Part shown: piece by piece, positions 1 to 10,646 of the stretch | How positions within the stretch are numbered: the first letter of the stretch is position 1 | Layout of the letters: every line of letters starts with the position of its first letter | Assembly: GCA_963854835.1 (NCBI GenBank) | Contig: OY978525.1 | Location: 74,438,628-74,502,627, forward strand | Source of the DNA: Megamerina dolium | Taxonomy: Eukaryota; Arthropoda; Insecta; Diptera; Megamerinidae | Reading direction: 5' to 3' | DNA: 64,000 nucleotides | Made by a program: the position numbers and the translations under genes | The notes under the pieces: generated by a model | What the model saw: only the letters and a program-made list of their open reading frames with translations | Databases searched by the model: none | What the model was told of the DNA's origin: nothing

Positions 1-1428
1 GGGCCCACCTCCCGCCCTAACGGCTTCTTCCTTGCAGAATCTGCCACTAGACCCATGCCCATGCAGTTGAGTCTCCCCTCTGCGATCCTGATGGCCTCCG
101 CGTCCTCCTTGGGACACAGCACGGTTAGTAGGACACCTGCCCTTTCTGCCTCGCCTCGGCGTTCTGGCGCTGCAGCCTTCTTAGGATGATGTCGCTGGCC
201 ACAGCTTTGATATGAGCAACAATCACCATCTTCCTCTTTGCCGACAAGGCAGTTAGGCTGTCACATTTGAGCTTTGCATCCTCCCAAAAACCGGTTAGGT
301 GCTCCACTGTCTTGCACAGCCATTGCTTGTATTGCTGATTTTTGCACCTTAGTACAAAGAATCTGCTCTCCACCCTTGCCCTGCCGACAAATCCAATGTC
401 ATTGACATCGTCTTCAAGGGACTCCATGGCATCCATCAAAGATACCTTGAAGGTACTTAGATGAGTATCCTCCAGGCGCCCCTCTAGTGACAAGTCCATG
501 ATTCCCATAACAAGGTAAGCTTCCGCTACTTGAGCGTAAGTCTTCCTCGCCCTGGTGGGCTCGCCCTTTGCTTGCTCAGCCCGACGCCTAGGCGCTCTGC
601 CAAGTTCACTCTTTTAACAATCTTACCAGATTGTCCACCCCGCTCATCACTCACCGATGTCGAGTTTCCCTGCCCCGTCGTTTCCAGAGCAACCCTACTC
701 GTGTTAGGCTTGGGCTTCGAGCCTCTTTTGGAGCGACTGACGGCCTTTATAATTGGCCGTCCATCTCTCCGAGCACTCGCCCCTTTCGGTGCCTGCGTGG
801 AAGAATGATCAATCTTTTCAAGGGACGGTTGAACATCCTTCCCAGCATCCACCTCAATTGGCCCCTCCGTCGTCTTCGAATGGAGCTCCTCAGGCGTTGA
901 ACTTTTCAATGTGGTTCCGGAGCTATCGCCCTTGAACCTCTTCCCCGAGTTCTCCACCTCCAAGGTCGACTCATCTTGCACAAGTCCACTGAGTTGGCTC
1001 GACAGTTGGTCAATGGTCTTCTCCGACGACTTCATGGCCTTTTTACGTTGTCTCTTTCGCTTCTGCTTCTCCCGTTTCTTCAACAGTATTCGCTCTGCTC
1101 TGGAGACTCCGTCCTTTTCGCTTATACCTGATAAAACTAACGAGTCCGCTCCACTAGGAGCGTCTTCGCCCACACCACCAGATGTTCGGTCCGATATTTT
1201 ACGCTGCCTCCAAACCAGCTTCCCTGCCGGCCTGGTGACACCGTTCACTTCGTTCAACACCGTCGCAGCCGCCGGCTTAGGTCTTTCGAGACCCGTTTCG
1301 TCTGCTACGACAGATGCTGTCATTGGTTTTTGGCTGGCTAAAAGCTCGGCTTCTTTACAAGCCTCATTTTTCGCCACCCCCTCCACTACTTCTTCCGCCG
1401 TGGCTATCAGCACTTTTTTGCAATACAT
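1..1428 (-). mobile_element. LOA-type LINE, ORF1 (DUF4780) fragment
   Basis: Two minus-strand frames form one ORF1 protein. Positions 1428-526 (300 codons) give a basic, Ser/Lys-rich N-terminal region with a KKREKQKRKRQRKK run near residue 117. Positions 508-125 (127 codons) give the DUF4780 core, including a WED-AKL block and LLRRLQR-like helix. The domain carries on past the stop at 125-127 to the window edge. DUF4780 is an ORF1 domain common in insect LOA/R1-like LINEs and is thought to act in RNA binding. The frame change at about 508-526 and the later stop make it non-functional. The ATG at 1428 lies exactly at the joint with mariner sequence, so the true 5' end is missing. Family call is firm; clade call is inference. 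Confidence 0.7.
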
Positions 1429-1429
1429 G

Positions 1430-2822
1430 ATTCGTCAGCTGTCACGATTTTATATACGTCTTTTGAAGCACCACTGTCGAAGTATTTAAGCATTTCCTTA
1501 CACCAATCGACGCGAACCTTTTTTGACCTATTGATAAATTATGGGGTATCCAACGACTGCAAATTTTTTTACAACTAACTGTTCATGCAAAACCGAATGC
1601 ATTGAAGTGAAACAAATGTGAAAGGATGCCCCTATCTCACGATATGTCATATGACGATCTTGCATTATCAGTTCATGCACTGCATAGATGTTTTGTGGCA
1701 CAACAACCGATTTAGGACGACATTCACTGAATTCGTCGGTAAAGTTCATGAACCAGCAACGTTTGGAAATTATTAAATATTGTTACCGAAATTCTGAGTC
1801 GGTGGTCGCAACTTTAAGAGCGATGAAGCTCATTTCTGCCTAATGGCTTTGTTAATAAGCAAAATATGCGTTATTGGTTAGCAACAAACCCACAAGTGCT
1901 TCTTGATACACCGTTGCACCAGCAAAAAGTTACTGTTTGGTGCGGTTTTCATGCCGGGGGTGTGATTGGGCCGTATTTTTTCGTGGATGAAAACGACCGT
2001 CATGTTACCGTCAATGGAGAGCGCCATCGTGCTATGTTGGAAGATTATTTGTAGCCAGAATTGGATGAACTTGACATCAGCGATATGTGGTTTTAACAAG
2101 ACGGTGCCACTAACAACACAGCACACGTCACAATTGCAAGGCAAATTCTGTGAACGTGTTATCCTGAGAAATGATCCGGTCGAATGGCCGCCTTGTTCAT
2201 GCGATCTAACAGCAATGGGTTTCCTTTTATGGGGTTTTATCAAGTCACTGGTCTATGCCAACAAGCCACCAACTTTAGACGAGCTCAAAGACAACATCCA
2301 ACACGAAATTGCCAACGTTCCGGTCATATGACCGGATGTAATGTGTGCTAGAGTGGTGGAAAATTGGGTCCAAAGAATCGACCGCTGTAAACGGACTTGT
2401 GGTGGTCATATGACCGATCTCGAATTTCATTCATAAAATGTAATGCTTGCAATATATCCACAATAAATTTGAACTCAATATCTCAAATATGTCTGTGTTT
2501 TATTAATAGATAAAATTGTTATGTCCCTAATGGAAAACCCTTTATATCGCCATACGAAGAACTGAGTTCATCGACACATTTTTGTTGAGATAATCCACGT
2601 CGAAAGTTGTGAAAAATTATCCAACGAAAACCTTCTCTTGAAATTTCCATTTTTCGTCCAAAATGTTTTTCCTAACTGTATACGAAACAAATAGCGCTTG
2701 TACGTCAAAACGTTGTTTGCACGCTTCTGCAGAAAAATGTCAAACTTTATTATGGTGTTGCCAGATTTTAGCTATTGACATTAGAGTTGCCAGATCCCGA
2801 AATATAAATAGTAGCCCTCGTG
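1430..2822 (-). mobile_element. mariner (DD34D) transposase, N-terminal half, interrupted
   Basis: The element reads from the terminal repeat near 2822 (sense start CGAGGG..., followed by TATTTATATTTCGGGATCTGG) to an ATG at 2650-2648 and an N-terminal transposase domain (residues MEISREGF at its start). It breaks at about 2553 and resumes at 1740 with the paired-like HTH region (RPKSVVVPQN) and then RVDWCKEML and a degenerate VTADES, which holds the first catalytic aspartate. It stops at about 1430 where LOA sequence begins. The gap is filled by a plus-strand DD41D element. Several residues between the two parts are missing, so the insertion came with a deletion. No later catalytic residues remain. 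Confidence 0.75.
1741..2546 (+). mobile_element. DD41D Tc1/mariner-superfamily element, copy 1 (family B)
   Basis: Matches the second copy at 45673-46551 over most of its length. The reading is broken: TVWCGFHAGGVIGPYFF at about 1937-1985, a stop at 2052-2054, then QDGAT for the second catalytic Asp at about 2098, frameshifts, and a WPP-CDLTAMGF block at about 2187-2225. The right terminal repeat (AATGGAAAACCCTTTATA) ends near 2546. The left end, most of the HTH region and the first catalytic segment are missing, so it is 5'-truncated at the joint with the mariner. The position of the third catalytic Asp is Gly, as in the other copy. Confidence 0.75.
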
Positions 2823-4009
2823 TGTACCGTGAAATGTGTAATTTTTTTGTATTATGTTATGATATGTAACTCTTTATTGAATTTGATAAAAAAAAAGTTT
2901 GTCCTTTACACTTCGGAAATATGGTCACCGTAGGTATAATAATTGTTTGATGTTAATTACATATTAAAATTTCGGTTTGTGTGTTTGGTGTGTTCGCTTC
3001 GTTTGCTACAACTGTAATTCTATGCATAAAAGCAGGGAGTTTAGAAGTATAGAGATATCCCTCTGTTAAAAGACAGCGTTTTAACAGCATATCTGGCGTG
3101 AAACAATGGCCCCCTTTTCTTCAAAACCAAAAATGGTTTTAGATACACTGGAAACAGTTGAGAATGTGCATTTACATACGTAAACCAACCGCAGCTTCAC
3201 ACAATCAATCTGAGTCCTATGTATGGATGAATCCGACGAAAAAGATTCAGTTGATATTGAAATTATATAGGATAATTCCAAATTATGTTTATACAAGAAT
3301 GTAATAATATTTAATTCTATAGTTTCTTTTTTTAACAGAAATTAATAGGTAATAAGAATTAATGAAATTATCATGGAACACGATTGTTTTATTAAAATTT
3401 AATTTGTTTACAATAATTAATTATTATCTAAATGTTTAGCTATCAGGTAAATTGCAATAAGAGATCATCACATATTTAACTACAGCAAACAAATCAACTC
3501 GTATCATCTGTTTCTTTCTGTTGCTCTCATTTTTCGCTTTATACATATTGTACTACGTAAAATATATATGTACACATGAGAAGCAGAATTGTTAATTTTT
3601 CATTGATAAATGCGCGAGATCGGCAACACAGCAATCACGCGATTGAATTTTTGAAGATTTTGTCATTTTGCGCTTGTTCAGCAGCGAACACATCAAATTG
3701 TTTGTCTTTCGCCGATTTCACTCGCGTTGGTACAAACACTCATCTACGCCTGCATATTTGTTGTTTTTTTTGCTTTCGTTTCGTGCATATAGTTCGTATA
3801 CGAGTATGAGCGGCTAATCGGCTGGTTTCATGTGCGTATAGCAGAAAGGGATGCGTGAGGCAATCAGCCTGCTTCGAATTTAAATGAGGTTTAGAATAAA
3901 AACCCTCTACATAACACAAGTGTTTGAGGCCATGCTTCTGCATTGCTGGATCTAACCTTTGGTCCCAATTTGAGCCATTTTCCTTAACGAAGATCCTGAG
4001 ATATTCTGT
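2823..4009. other. AT-rich stretch with no recognised element
   Basis: Short open frames on both strands have no recognisable family and no codon pattern I would trust. I see no terminal repeats or tandem arrays apart from short A/T runs. It lies between the mariner end and the decayed gypsy integrase and may be old flank or unrecognisable LTR sequence. Confidence 0.4.
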
Positions 4010-4372
4010 TTAGGGTCTGTGACTTTTTTCTAGAGAACCGTTTGCTTGTGGGTGACATTGAGCTATATGTAATTTTTTGACATCTAGCTTCTTGCATGTA
4101 TCTGAGAACAATTTTAATGTAAAATTTGTACCATTATCTGTGACTAAAATTATGAGTATTTTGGAGAGTGTAATGACCTCATTGTAGAAAACTTTTGCTA
4201 CCGTGCTAGATTCTGCATCTGGAATGGCTACACCAATGAACAATTTTGATAAATCCTCTTTGATAGTAAGAATGTACTTATTTCCCGATGTGGTTTCTGA
4301 GAGAATTGCAACCATATCCATATAAACCTTTTCGAATGGTCTTGAAGGTGTGTCGGTCAATATCATTGACAT
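4010..4372 (-). mobile_element. Ty3/gypsy integrase core (gypsy-1)
   Basis: This 120-codon open stretch has the retroviral integrase fold pattern: DMVAIL with the first catalytic Asp, KYILTI, then LVTDNGTNF with the second catalytic Asp, and HPQANG downstream. The third catalytic Glu is probably the one in SLEKSHR. It is the 3'-most recognisable part of gypsy-1, whose order on the minus strand is gag zinc knuckle (7.3-7.0 kb), protease (6.5), RT (6.4-5.2), RNase H (5.1-4.8), integrase. The region between 4372 and about 4800 still reads as integrase linker in broken frames. Pseudogene remnant of a retrotransposon. Confidence 0.8.
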
Positions 4373-4799
4373 ATTGGTAAACCTTGAACTTTTGTTAATT
4401 TGGAATTTTTTACAACTTTTATCATAATCTATTTTGACATGTATATTGCCTTCTAATCCTGAAATAAGTTTTCAGTGCACCCTTATGTCTTCCTAATTGT
4501 GAACCGTGGAAGATCCGTCATTATGTCCTTTTCATTAGTGAGTAATTCCATATTCTTATTTTCTTAGTTTTTATCTTATTCTCACTCATCATCAGAACAT
4601 TCCTCAAGTTCTTCTCGAATTTCAGTTTCTTTGACATTTCTCCTCGTCATGGAACGAATCACCACCATTATTCATTCGTTATTCGGCTGTGGAACTTTAC
4701 TGAGCGCATCATCATTTCTTTTGCCTGGTTTATAAATTATTTTAAAATTAAATTCAGATAGCTTATGTTGGAAACGTGACAAACGTGCCAAACGTGATG

Positions 4800-5345
4800 T
4801 CTAGTCATTTAGGTTTACAATTCCTCGTAGTGGCTGTGGTCAGTGTAGATTTTGAACGGTCAACAGAGTAAATAAGCTCGTTAATTCTTCACAGCATATA
4901 CAATAACCAGGAATTCCTGTTTAATGGTGGAAGACCTTCCTCAGTATCATTGAGCGCCCTGCTTGCAAAGGCTATTCGTCTATCTTTTCCAATTTCACCT
5001 TGCGATACAGCCAAGCTGCTGGCATCTATTTGTAACAAAAAAAGTTTAGAAAAATCTACGTATCTAATCTAATCTAATTTGCGGATAGCTAATTGTTGCT
5101 TTAAATTTTGAAAAGATTTCTGACATTTTTCTATCCATTCAAAATTTTGCGTATTTTCTGAGTAGTTTGTTGATTGGCAGTGGCATACCAGCCATATTCT
5201 CAATAAATTTTCGGTAATAATTTACTAAACCTAAAAACAGGTATATTCTGGTAATGCGCCTTCCTCAGTACATTTATGGCCTAGGTAAATTATCTCTTTT
5301 CGTAGTAATTGGTACTTTTCTGTATTTCGCTTTAAGCTTTATGCT
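4800..5345 (-). mobile_element. gypsy-1 RT C-terminus and RNase H, decayed
   Basis: Reading minus, broken frames give the end of gypsy reverse transcriptase (KEIIYLGHKCTEEGALP at about 5325-5265, then LVNYYRKFIENMAG at about 5235-5190), followed by FEWIEKCQKSFQNLK at about 5155-5110, and an RNase H core with DASSLAVSQGEIGKDRRIAF at about 5035-4975 and YTDHS near 4845. This is the standard Ty3/gypsy order. Stops and frameshifts are frequent, so it is an old copy. Confidence 0.7.
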
Positions 5346-5358
5346 TATGTAAAAGTTC

Positions 5359-5608
5359 AAATATAAAGAACTGAGTTCAGTCGAAAGTTGTGAAAAATTA
5401 TCTAATGAAAACCTTCTCTTGAAATTTACATTTTTGGCCAAATTGACTTTTTTAACTCACTCTTAACGAAACAAGTAGCACTTATACATCAAAACGTTGT
5501 TTGAACGCTTCTGCAGAAAAATGTCAAACTTTATTATGGTGTTGCCAGATTTTAGCTATTGACATTAGTGTTGCCAGATCCCGAAATATAAATAGTAACC
5601 CTCGTAAT
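5359..5608 (-). mobile_element. mariner 5' fragment inside gypsy-1
   Basis: About 250 bp is a near-duplicate of 2555-2822: the same terminal sequence (sense CGAGGGTTACTATTTATATT), the same 5' untranslated region and the first codons of the transposase. The codon after the start ATG is TAA here. Only the first ~30 codons are left, then the sequence runs into gypsy RT. It is a 3'-truncated copy or deletion remnant. Confidence 0.7.
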
Positions 5609-5699
5609 GCAGGAAAATATATTATTGTTTAATAAATACTGAAAACTTATTTTTTATTTATTTTAAAACCACTTAAGAAAACGCACGAACTTATGGACT

Positions 5700-5885
5700 G
5701 ACCTGATACATGATTGGTTTCCAACTTTCGTTTTCTTTCTGCAATATCACGCCAGCCAGACAGATCTAACTAGCGTCAGTCACCACTGGTCGGGAAGCAA
5801 AAATCGTTTAAAGCTTGTTAAAAGCATTTGATTTTTCGCCCATGCAAATAGTTCGTTTTTACGCAGTTTTTACGTTTTTACAGAT
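5700..5885 (-). mobile_element. Second gypsy RNase H scrap
   Basis: Minus-strand reading gives AFNKL, SRPVVTDAS and then LAGVILQKENESWKPIMYQ, the start of a Ty3/gypsy RNase H domain (catalytic Asp in TDAS). It duplicates a domain already present at 5.0 kb, so it comes from a different gypsy copy or from a rearrangement. Flanks (5609-5700 and 5885-6060) are AT-rich and unassigned, with a short CCTAA triplet repeat at about 6040-6055. Confidence 0.45.
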
Positions 5886-6059
5886 ACCACTGAGCCAGCA
5901 TCCATGGATGTCAGGGACATTGCTCTATCATTAGGAAATCCCAATGGTTCCGCTTAACAGAGGGAACAGAATAGTAAGCATCAGTGATGCATGGTGACAC
6001 AATGGGCCAATTTTTTGCCTTAGTGCGGGCGGCAGCATAACCTAACCTAACCTATGCAA

Positions 6060-6538
6060 CAATTGTTTTCATAGCCTGTCTAACATCAGTTATACTTGTT
6101 GGCGTTTTAAAATCCTGTATAATCAATGTTTGGCATTGGGAAACCTTCTTTACGTTGATGTTGATCAACACATAAGCGCTCATACCGTTTTTCTTCTTGA
6201 CTATAATTATTGGACTCGCATATTAGAGGTTTGATTTTCTAATATTATCACACGCCAAAAGTTCATTAACCATATCCGATCCGATTTTCTTCATAGGTTC
6301 AAGAACCCTAAATGGTTTCTGGGCAATCGGAACGTCACATCGTCTGTCACATATAGAGTAATTTGTAATTGAACACCTATTGTGTTGTGCGTGTATATAA
6401 CACCACTCCAAAAACCATTTATCTTCAGTGCACATTTTAAATTGTGTCTAAATTGTGTGCTACCATAGCTCCGACCAATGCACCCAATACTCGTATCAAT
6501 GAATGACATTAATTGTTGCCCGTTTACCACAACACCTT
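6060..6538 (-). mobile_element. gypsy-1 protease and RT N-terminus, decayed
   Basis: From 6530 down: VNGQQLMSFIDTS is a retropepsin active site with the usual DTG changed to DTS. Then PIAQKPFRV at about 6330 and IRKSNL-YASPIIIVKKKNG at about 6245-6190 form the start of a gypsy reverse transcriptase. Overlapping frames show at least two frameshifts. The polymerase YXDD motif is not visible. Confidence 0.7.
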
Positions 6539-6552
6539 ATTCAAAAACATTA

Positions 6553-6910
6553 TAAAATAAATATATGGCACTTAAAGCCCCAAAGGGCTCCTTGGTCGAG
6601 CTTCTCTTCCATTACTGTAGTGCGTCTTAAATTTGGACAATATTAGAAGGGACCTACTTATTTTAGCCGGTTCTTAGCGGCAGAACACTTGTGACATCAC
6701 CTTTTCTGAGCTTTGTCACAGAGTTCTTTTAGAAGCTTTTTCATGGCAAGTTGTTACTGTCGGAAGAATTGCCAATTACTTCCCGACAGGTGGGTACCAT
6801 TCGAAAGAAAAATCTTATCGGCATTAAATTTTTTATGCATCAGCCGGGGATTGAACCACGACCTACAGATCAGAAGGCGAACACACTATCCACTGAGCTA
6901 CGGCACCCAC
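6553..6910 (-). mobile_element. tRNA-derived SINE, copy 1, with 14-bp TSD
   Basis: Read on minus, the element starts with a tRNA-like head GGTGCCGTAGCTCAGTGG (A box TAGCTCAGTGG) and GTGGTTCAATCCC (B box), then a ~270-bp body, an AGCCC-TTTG-GGGCT hairpin and an A/T-rich tail. ATTCAAAAACATTA occurs at 6539-6552 and again at 6911-6924, an exact 14-bp target-site duplication. Length is 358 bp. It is inserted in gypsy-1 between gag and protease. The two-box promoter implies RNA polymerase III transcription; it has no coding capacity and would need a LINE partner. Confidence 0.85.
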
Positions 6911-7009
6911 ATTCAAAAACATTAGTCGTAGTAATTTACTCTGTGTATTCGCCTTTCTTACTACCGTGTTCTTCTTTCCGTAATTTTCGGGTTCACTTTT
7001 GAGATGCAC

Positions 7010-7304
7010 TTTATCGAAATCAATGCACCTTCTCACGTTGTGGTTTTGGACACATACTCGAAAAATATCCTTCTTCTTGACTATTATAACAAATGATTTG
7101 TTTGCTTCGATCGTTTTTATGGTTAATGCTTATCTCACTTTTACCCAAATGCGCCAAAATGTTCTTGGAGTACTCGAGTATCGTTTGACGGAATTCACGC
7201 ATTGTTTTAAAAGGCTGAAGCTGCCATAACCACTTGTAAACAGTAATCCAATAGGGATTCTCAGACAGATCCCCAGTGGGTATGTTTGGGATTAAAGTCG
7301 CCAC
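7010..7304 (-). mobile_element. gypsy-1 gag C-terminus with zinc knuckle
   Basis: A 94-codon open stretch ends in CYNSQEEGYFSSMCPKP, a CCHC zinc knuckle with the second Cys changed to Ser. It sits directly upstream, in the minus sense, of the protease and RT of gypsy-1, separated only by the SINE, so it is most likely the gag end of the same element. N-terminal gag sequence above 7304 is not recognisable. Confidence 0.6.
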
Positions 7305-7588
7305 CTTTAACGAATCTACCAGTATGCTTATTTAACATCGATTTGTAAAAATCGGATTTAATTTGATGCGGTAGAGGACTTTAAGTTCAATGTGAGAAAA
7401 CGAAGCATATGCTAGGAATATACAACTAGCTTTGGTAAATAACATGGGTTGTGTTTGGGTTTTAACAGAGATGGGGATAGTTTGGATTTCATCAGTTTGA
7501 ATTTTGTTTTCTTTGTGGCGTTTAGTGTTATTTTTGGCATAAGTGCAGAATAGCCCACTTAAAGCAATAGAGCCTATTTTTGTGATAT
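7305..7588. other. Unassigned stretch left of mariner-B
   Basis: AT-rich with no clear frame. The last ~42 bp (7550-7591) repeat, inverted, at 12149-12191 with 18- and 20-base identical blocks. Confidence 0.4.
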
Positions 7589-8620
7589 ATAAGGTCTAGA
7601 AAAAGAAATCCATTATTTTTGCATTAAATTTAAGGTTTTATTTAGCATAGTTAGAATGATCCGATTTAGGTCAAATATGCACCGTTTTGTTCGAAAACTT
7701 GTTGCCATTTTAAAGGTAATTTCATAATGCCACTCTCATAGAAACCCTCGTCCCTATTGGCAAAAAACTGGGATAGTCGATTTTCACAAATTTCTCTTGA
7801 GGCGAATTTTTCACCAGCATAATCATTCGCCATAGACAGGAACAGGTAGTAATCACTTGGTGCCAGGTCCGGACTGTAAGGTAGATGCATAAGAACCTCT
7901 CAGCCAAGCTCACGGAGCTTCTGACGAGTCACTATCGCTGTGTGTGGCCTGGCGTTGTACTGATGGAACACATTTCTTCCTCTATTGGCCAAAGCTGGCC
8001 GTCTTTGGGCGATTGCTTCCTTCAGACGGTCCAATTGTTGACAGTACAGGTCCGGGTTGAGTTTGGCAGTAGGGGAGCAGCTCATAGTAGATGATTCTTG
8101 CCAATCCCACCAAACGCATAGAAAAACTTTCCTGACCGTCAATCCTGGCTTGGACACCGTTAGCGCTTCTCACCGCTATTCTACCACGACAGTTTTCGCT
8201 TGGCGTTGTCGTAAGTGACCCACTTTTATCACCAGTAACCATCCGCTTCAGAAATGGATCAATTTAGTTGCGATTCAGCAGCGATTCGCAGATGGAAATT
8301 CGGTCCTTGAGTTTTTTTTGCGTTAACTCGTGTGGCATCCATACATCGAGATCGAGGTCCATAAACACTATTCACATTTTCAGCCGTCTGGTTGCGTTTT
8401 CGTCTTTATCGAAGTTAAACGAAAATATGGCGTATTTTCTCTTTACTGGTGTCCACCTTTGAAGCGTGCTCAAACAATACTGAGTGAAGGAATCTTAGTA
8501 TGAAATCCTGTCTTTCTAACACCATCTAGAGTAACCCGATCGCACTTATACAATGCGAGATACAGATTACTAAAGCCATCTATTGGAAAAACAATGGATT
8601 TCTTTTTACTACGCCTGATA
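7589..8620 (-). mobile_element. mariner-B (SETMAR/cecropia-like), both ends present
   Basis: Inverted ends are visible: TATAAGGTCTAGAAAAAG at 7588 on and, reversed, TATCAGGCGTAGTAAAAAG at about 8620, both followed by AAATCCATT, with TA at each edge. Minus-strand frames give VWMPHELTQKKLKDRIS, VTGDKSGS (first catalytic segment, usually VTGDE), GLTVRKVFLCVWWDWQ, VFHQYNARPHT (second catalytic Asp changed to Tyr), and LPYSPDLAPSDYYLF with the third Asp intact. The N-terminal HTH part is largely deleted (about 1.03 kb against ~1.3 kb). Frameshifts at about 7900 and 8160. Dead copy of a DD34D mariner. Confidence 0.85.
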
Positions 8621-9239
8621 TAAAAAACCAAAAATTGTTTCTCGATAACACCCATATAAGACCTTGCTGAAGGGCAAAGTTCAAATTTACAATTGAAATT
8701 ACTCCATAAATTCGCAAGTTTTCCTTACAATATGGGTATTTTGAATATTTTAAAAGCTATGATGAAAATAAAAAATTTGACAATTTTTCTTTTAACCGAT
8801 TTTTTTTTCCAAAATAATCACTATTAAACATATTAAAAAAAATGTTTATGTAAATTTAATATTTTTTTATCTTCATACTTTATCTACTGCAATTAAGTGA
8901 ATACGGAAAAAGTAGCAAGGCAAAGCAGAAGTATAGTCACAATGTAAGCAGGCATCGGGCCTATAAGAGTTAGTTTTTTTTTTGGACCCGGCCGAAGGCC
9001 GGCTATTAAGAAAGACTTTTATCCGAAAATACTAATGGTCGCGAAATCAAGTTTGAAGACACAGGTAATTCTATCGAAAACCATCTATATTGAAAAAATT
9101 TCATGAAGTATCAACTTAAAAAAATATTAATAATATATAAGCCTTCTCTAAAAATATGTTTTATATACCATTGAAAAGGTAATTGTATGGCCTTGAATAT
9201 GGTTCTAAATTTTCTATAGGTCAGTAATAATTATTTAAA
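8621..9239. other. AT-rich non-coding stretch with a GC hairpin
   Basis: No gene or known repeat seen. A CCGGCC-GAA-GGCCGG hairpin sits at about 8987-9003 in otherwise AT-rich DNA. Confidence 0.4.
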
Positions 9240-10646
9240 ATTTTTTTTTTTTTTTCTAAAAAGCTTTTTTTATGGATCTTTCTAAATTACTTAGAAACGA
9301 ACAATAAGTAATCAAATCTTACAAACTAACTAAAATTATATGATATTCCCAACGTTCCATCACAATTTGTTGAGTCGCGAGGTATAGCAATTTCACAGCA
9401 TATTCAGTGTGTCTTTTCTTTTTAATCGACGATGCCCCGTGCTCAGCAACAATTCCCTAGCAAGTGGATTCGGATGATTGTATAATTTTTGAATGTAGCT
9501 TCTGCACGACATTGCAACTTCCTCAGAAATTGTGGGTACATTTAAATCTCGATGGATGTTAACGTTCCTCATATACCAAGGCGCGTTTGCAATAATTCGC
9601 AGACACTAGGATTGTATTCGCTGCAAGTTTTCGATATTTGAGGGAGATGCGGTGCCCCAAAACTGAATACCATAAGTCCAGATTGGCTTCAGGATTGCTT
9701 TATATAATAGCACTTTGTATTCAAGATTCAAATTTGATCTTTTGTGTAACAGCCACCATAACTGATTCATTTTAAGCTTGATCTGAGTTTTCTTTGCCTC
9801 TATGTGATTTTTCCATGTCAGCCTTCTGTCGAGGTTAATACCCAAGTACTTTGTTGAGGAACATTGTGCAATTGATTGGCAATTCATTTTAAGTGGGGGA
9901 CATGTATCTAGCCTTAGCGTGAAGGTTACATGTACGCTCTTTGAATCATTGACTTTTATACGCCATTTTGCTAGCCAGATTTCGAGAGAATCGACATGAG
10001 TCTGCAGGAGTTTAGTTGCTTCTATGGGGTTAGAGCGAGAGCACAATATTGCCGTATCATCAGCAAAGGTCGATATGAATGTATAGTTATTGTTGGACAT
10101 ATCTGTAGTGTATAAGAGATACAGTAAGGGGCCCAAAACGCTTCCTTGAGGAACGCCAGCGTGAATATCCAATGGATTTGTTGTGTAATCCTTGTGATGT
10201 ACGAGAAATTGTCTTTTCGTGAGGTAGCTACTAAGAAATGAGGAGACATTTGCAGGCAGTAATAGTTTGAGTTTGTAAATAAGGCCATCGTGCCATACTT
10301 TATCGAAAGCTTGAGTGATATCAAGAAAGACAGCTGAGCAATACTTTTTTTCTTCAAAAGTGTTCCTTATCAGAGTTACAATGCGGTGGACTTGTTCTAT
10401 TGTGCCGTGCTGTTTTCTGAATCCAAACTGATGTTGAGGAATCAGTTGGTTGAGATTAATAAATGGAGTTATATTCATGACAAGTAGCTTTTCGAATACT
10501 TTAGAGAGTAGAGGCAGGAGGCTGATAGGTCTGTACGATGCAACTTTTGCAGGGTCTTTTCCTGATTTTGCTATCATAATAGTTTTTGAAGTTTTCCAGC
10601 ATTTGGGATAGTGTTTAATACGAAGAATAGCATTGATAATGTGCAT
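9240..10646 (-). mobile_element. Jockey-A LINE: reverse transcriptase, C-terminus, tail
   Basis: Positions 10646-9606 form a 346-codon open RT stretch: SYRPISLLPLLSK, FGFRKQHGT, LDITQAFDKVWH, GVPQGSVLGPLLYLL, FADD (catalytic pair, at about 10050), and KYLGINLDRRLTWK. A stop after LQRIQS is followed in another frame by a Jockey-type C-terminal region (RNVNIHRDLNVPT, NHPNPLAREL) to about 9350. A T run at 9241-9255 fits the poly(A) tail. RT copies the element RNA at the nicked target. The catalytic motifs are intact, but the ORF is broken at its 3' end. Upstream EN and ORF1 follow in the same orientation. Confidence 0.88.

Noticed and set aside
530..1489. Plus-strand open frames of 60-192 codons opposite the LOA ORF1
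   Set aside because: They are shadows of the minus-strand ORF1; composition follows its GC-rich codons and no family is recognisable.
2823..4009. Short frames at 3081-3296, 3576-3809 and 3740-3943
   Set aside because: All under 80 codons, AT-driven and without recognisable domains.
6040..6055. CCTAA triplet repeat resembling the insect telomere unit
   Set aside because: Only three units, and flies lack TTAGG telomeres; chance or part of a repeat is likelier.
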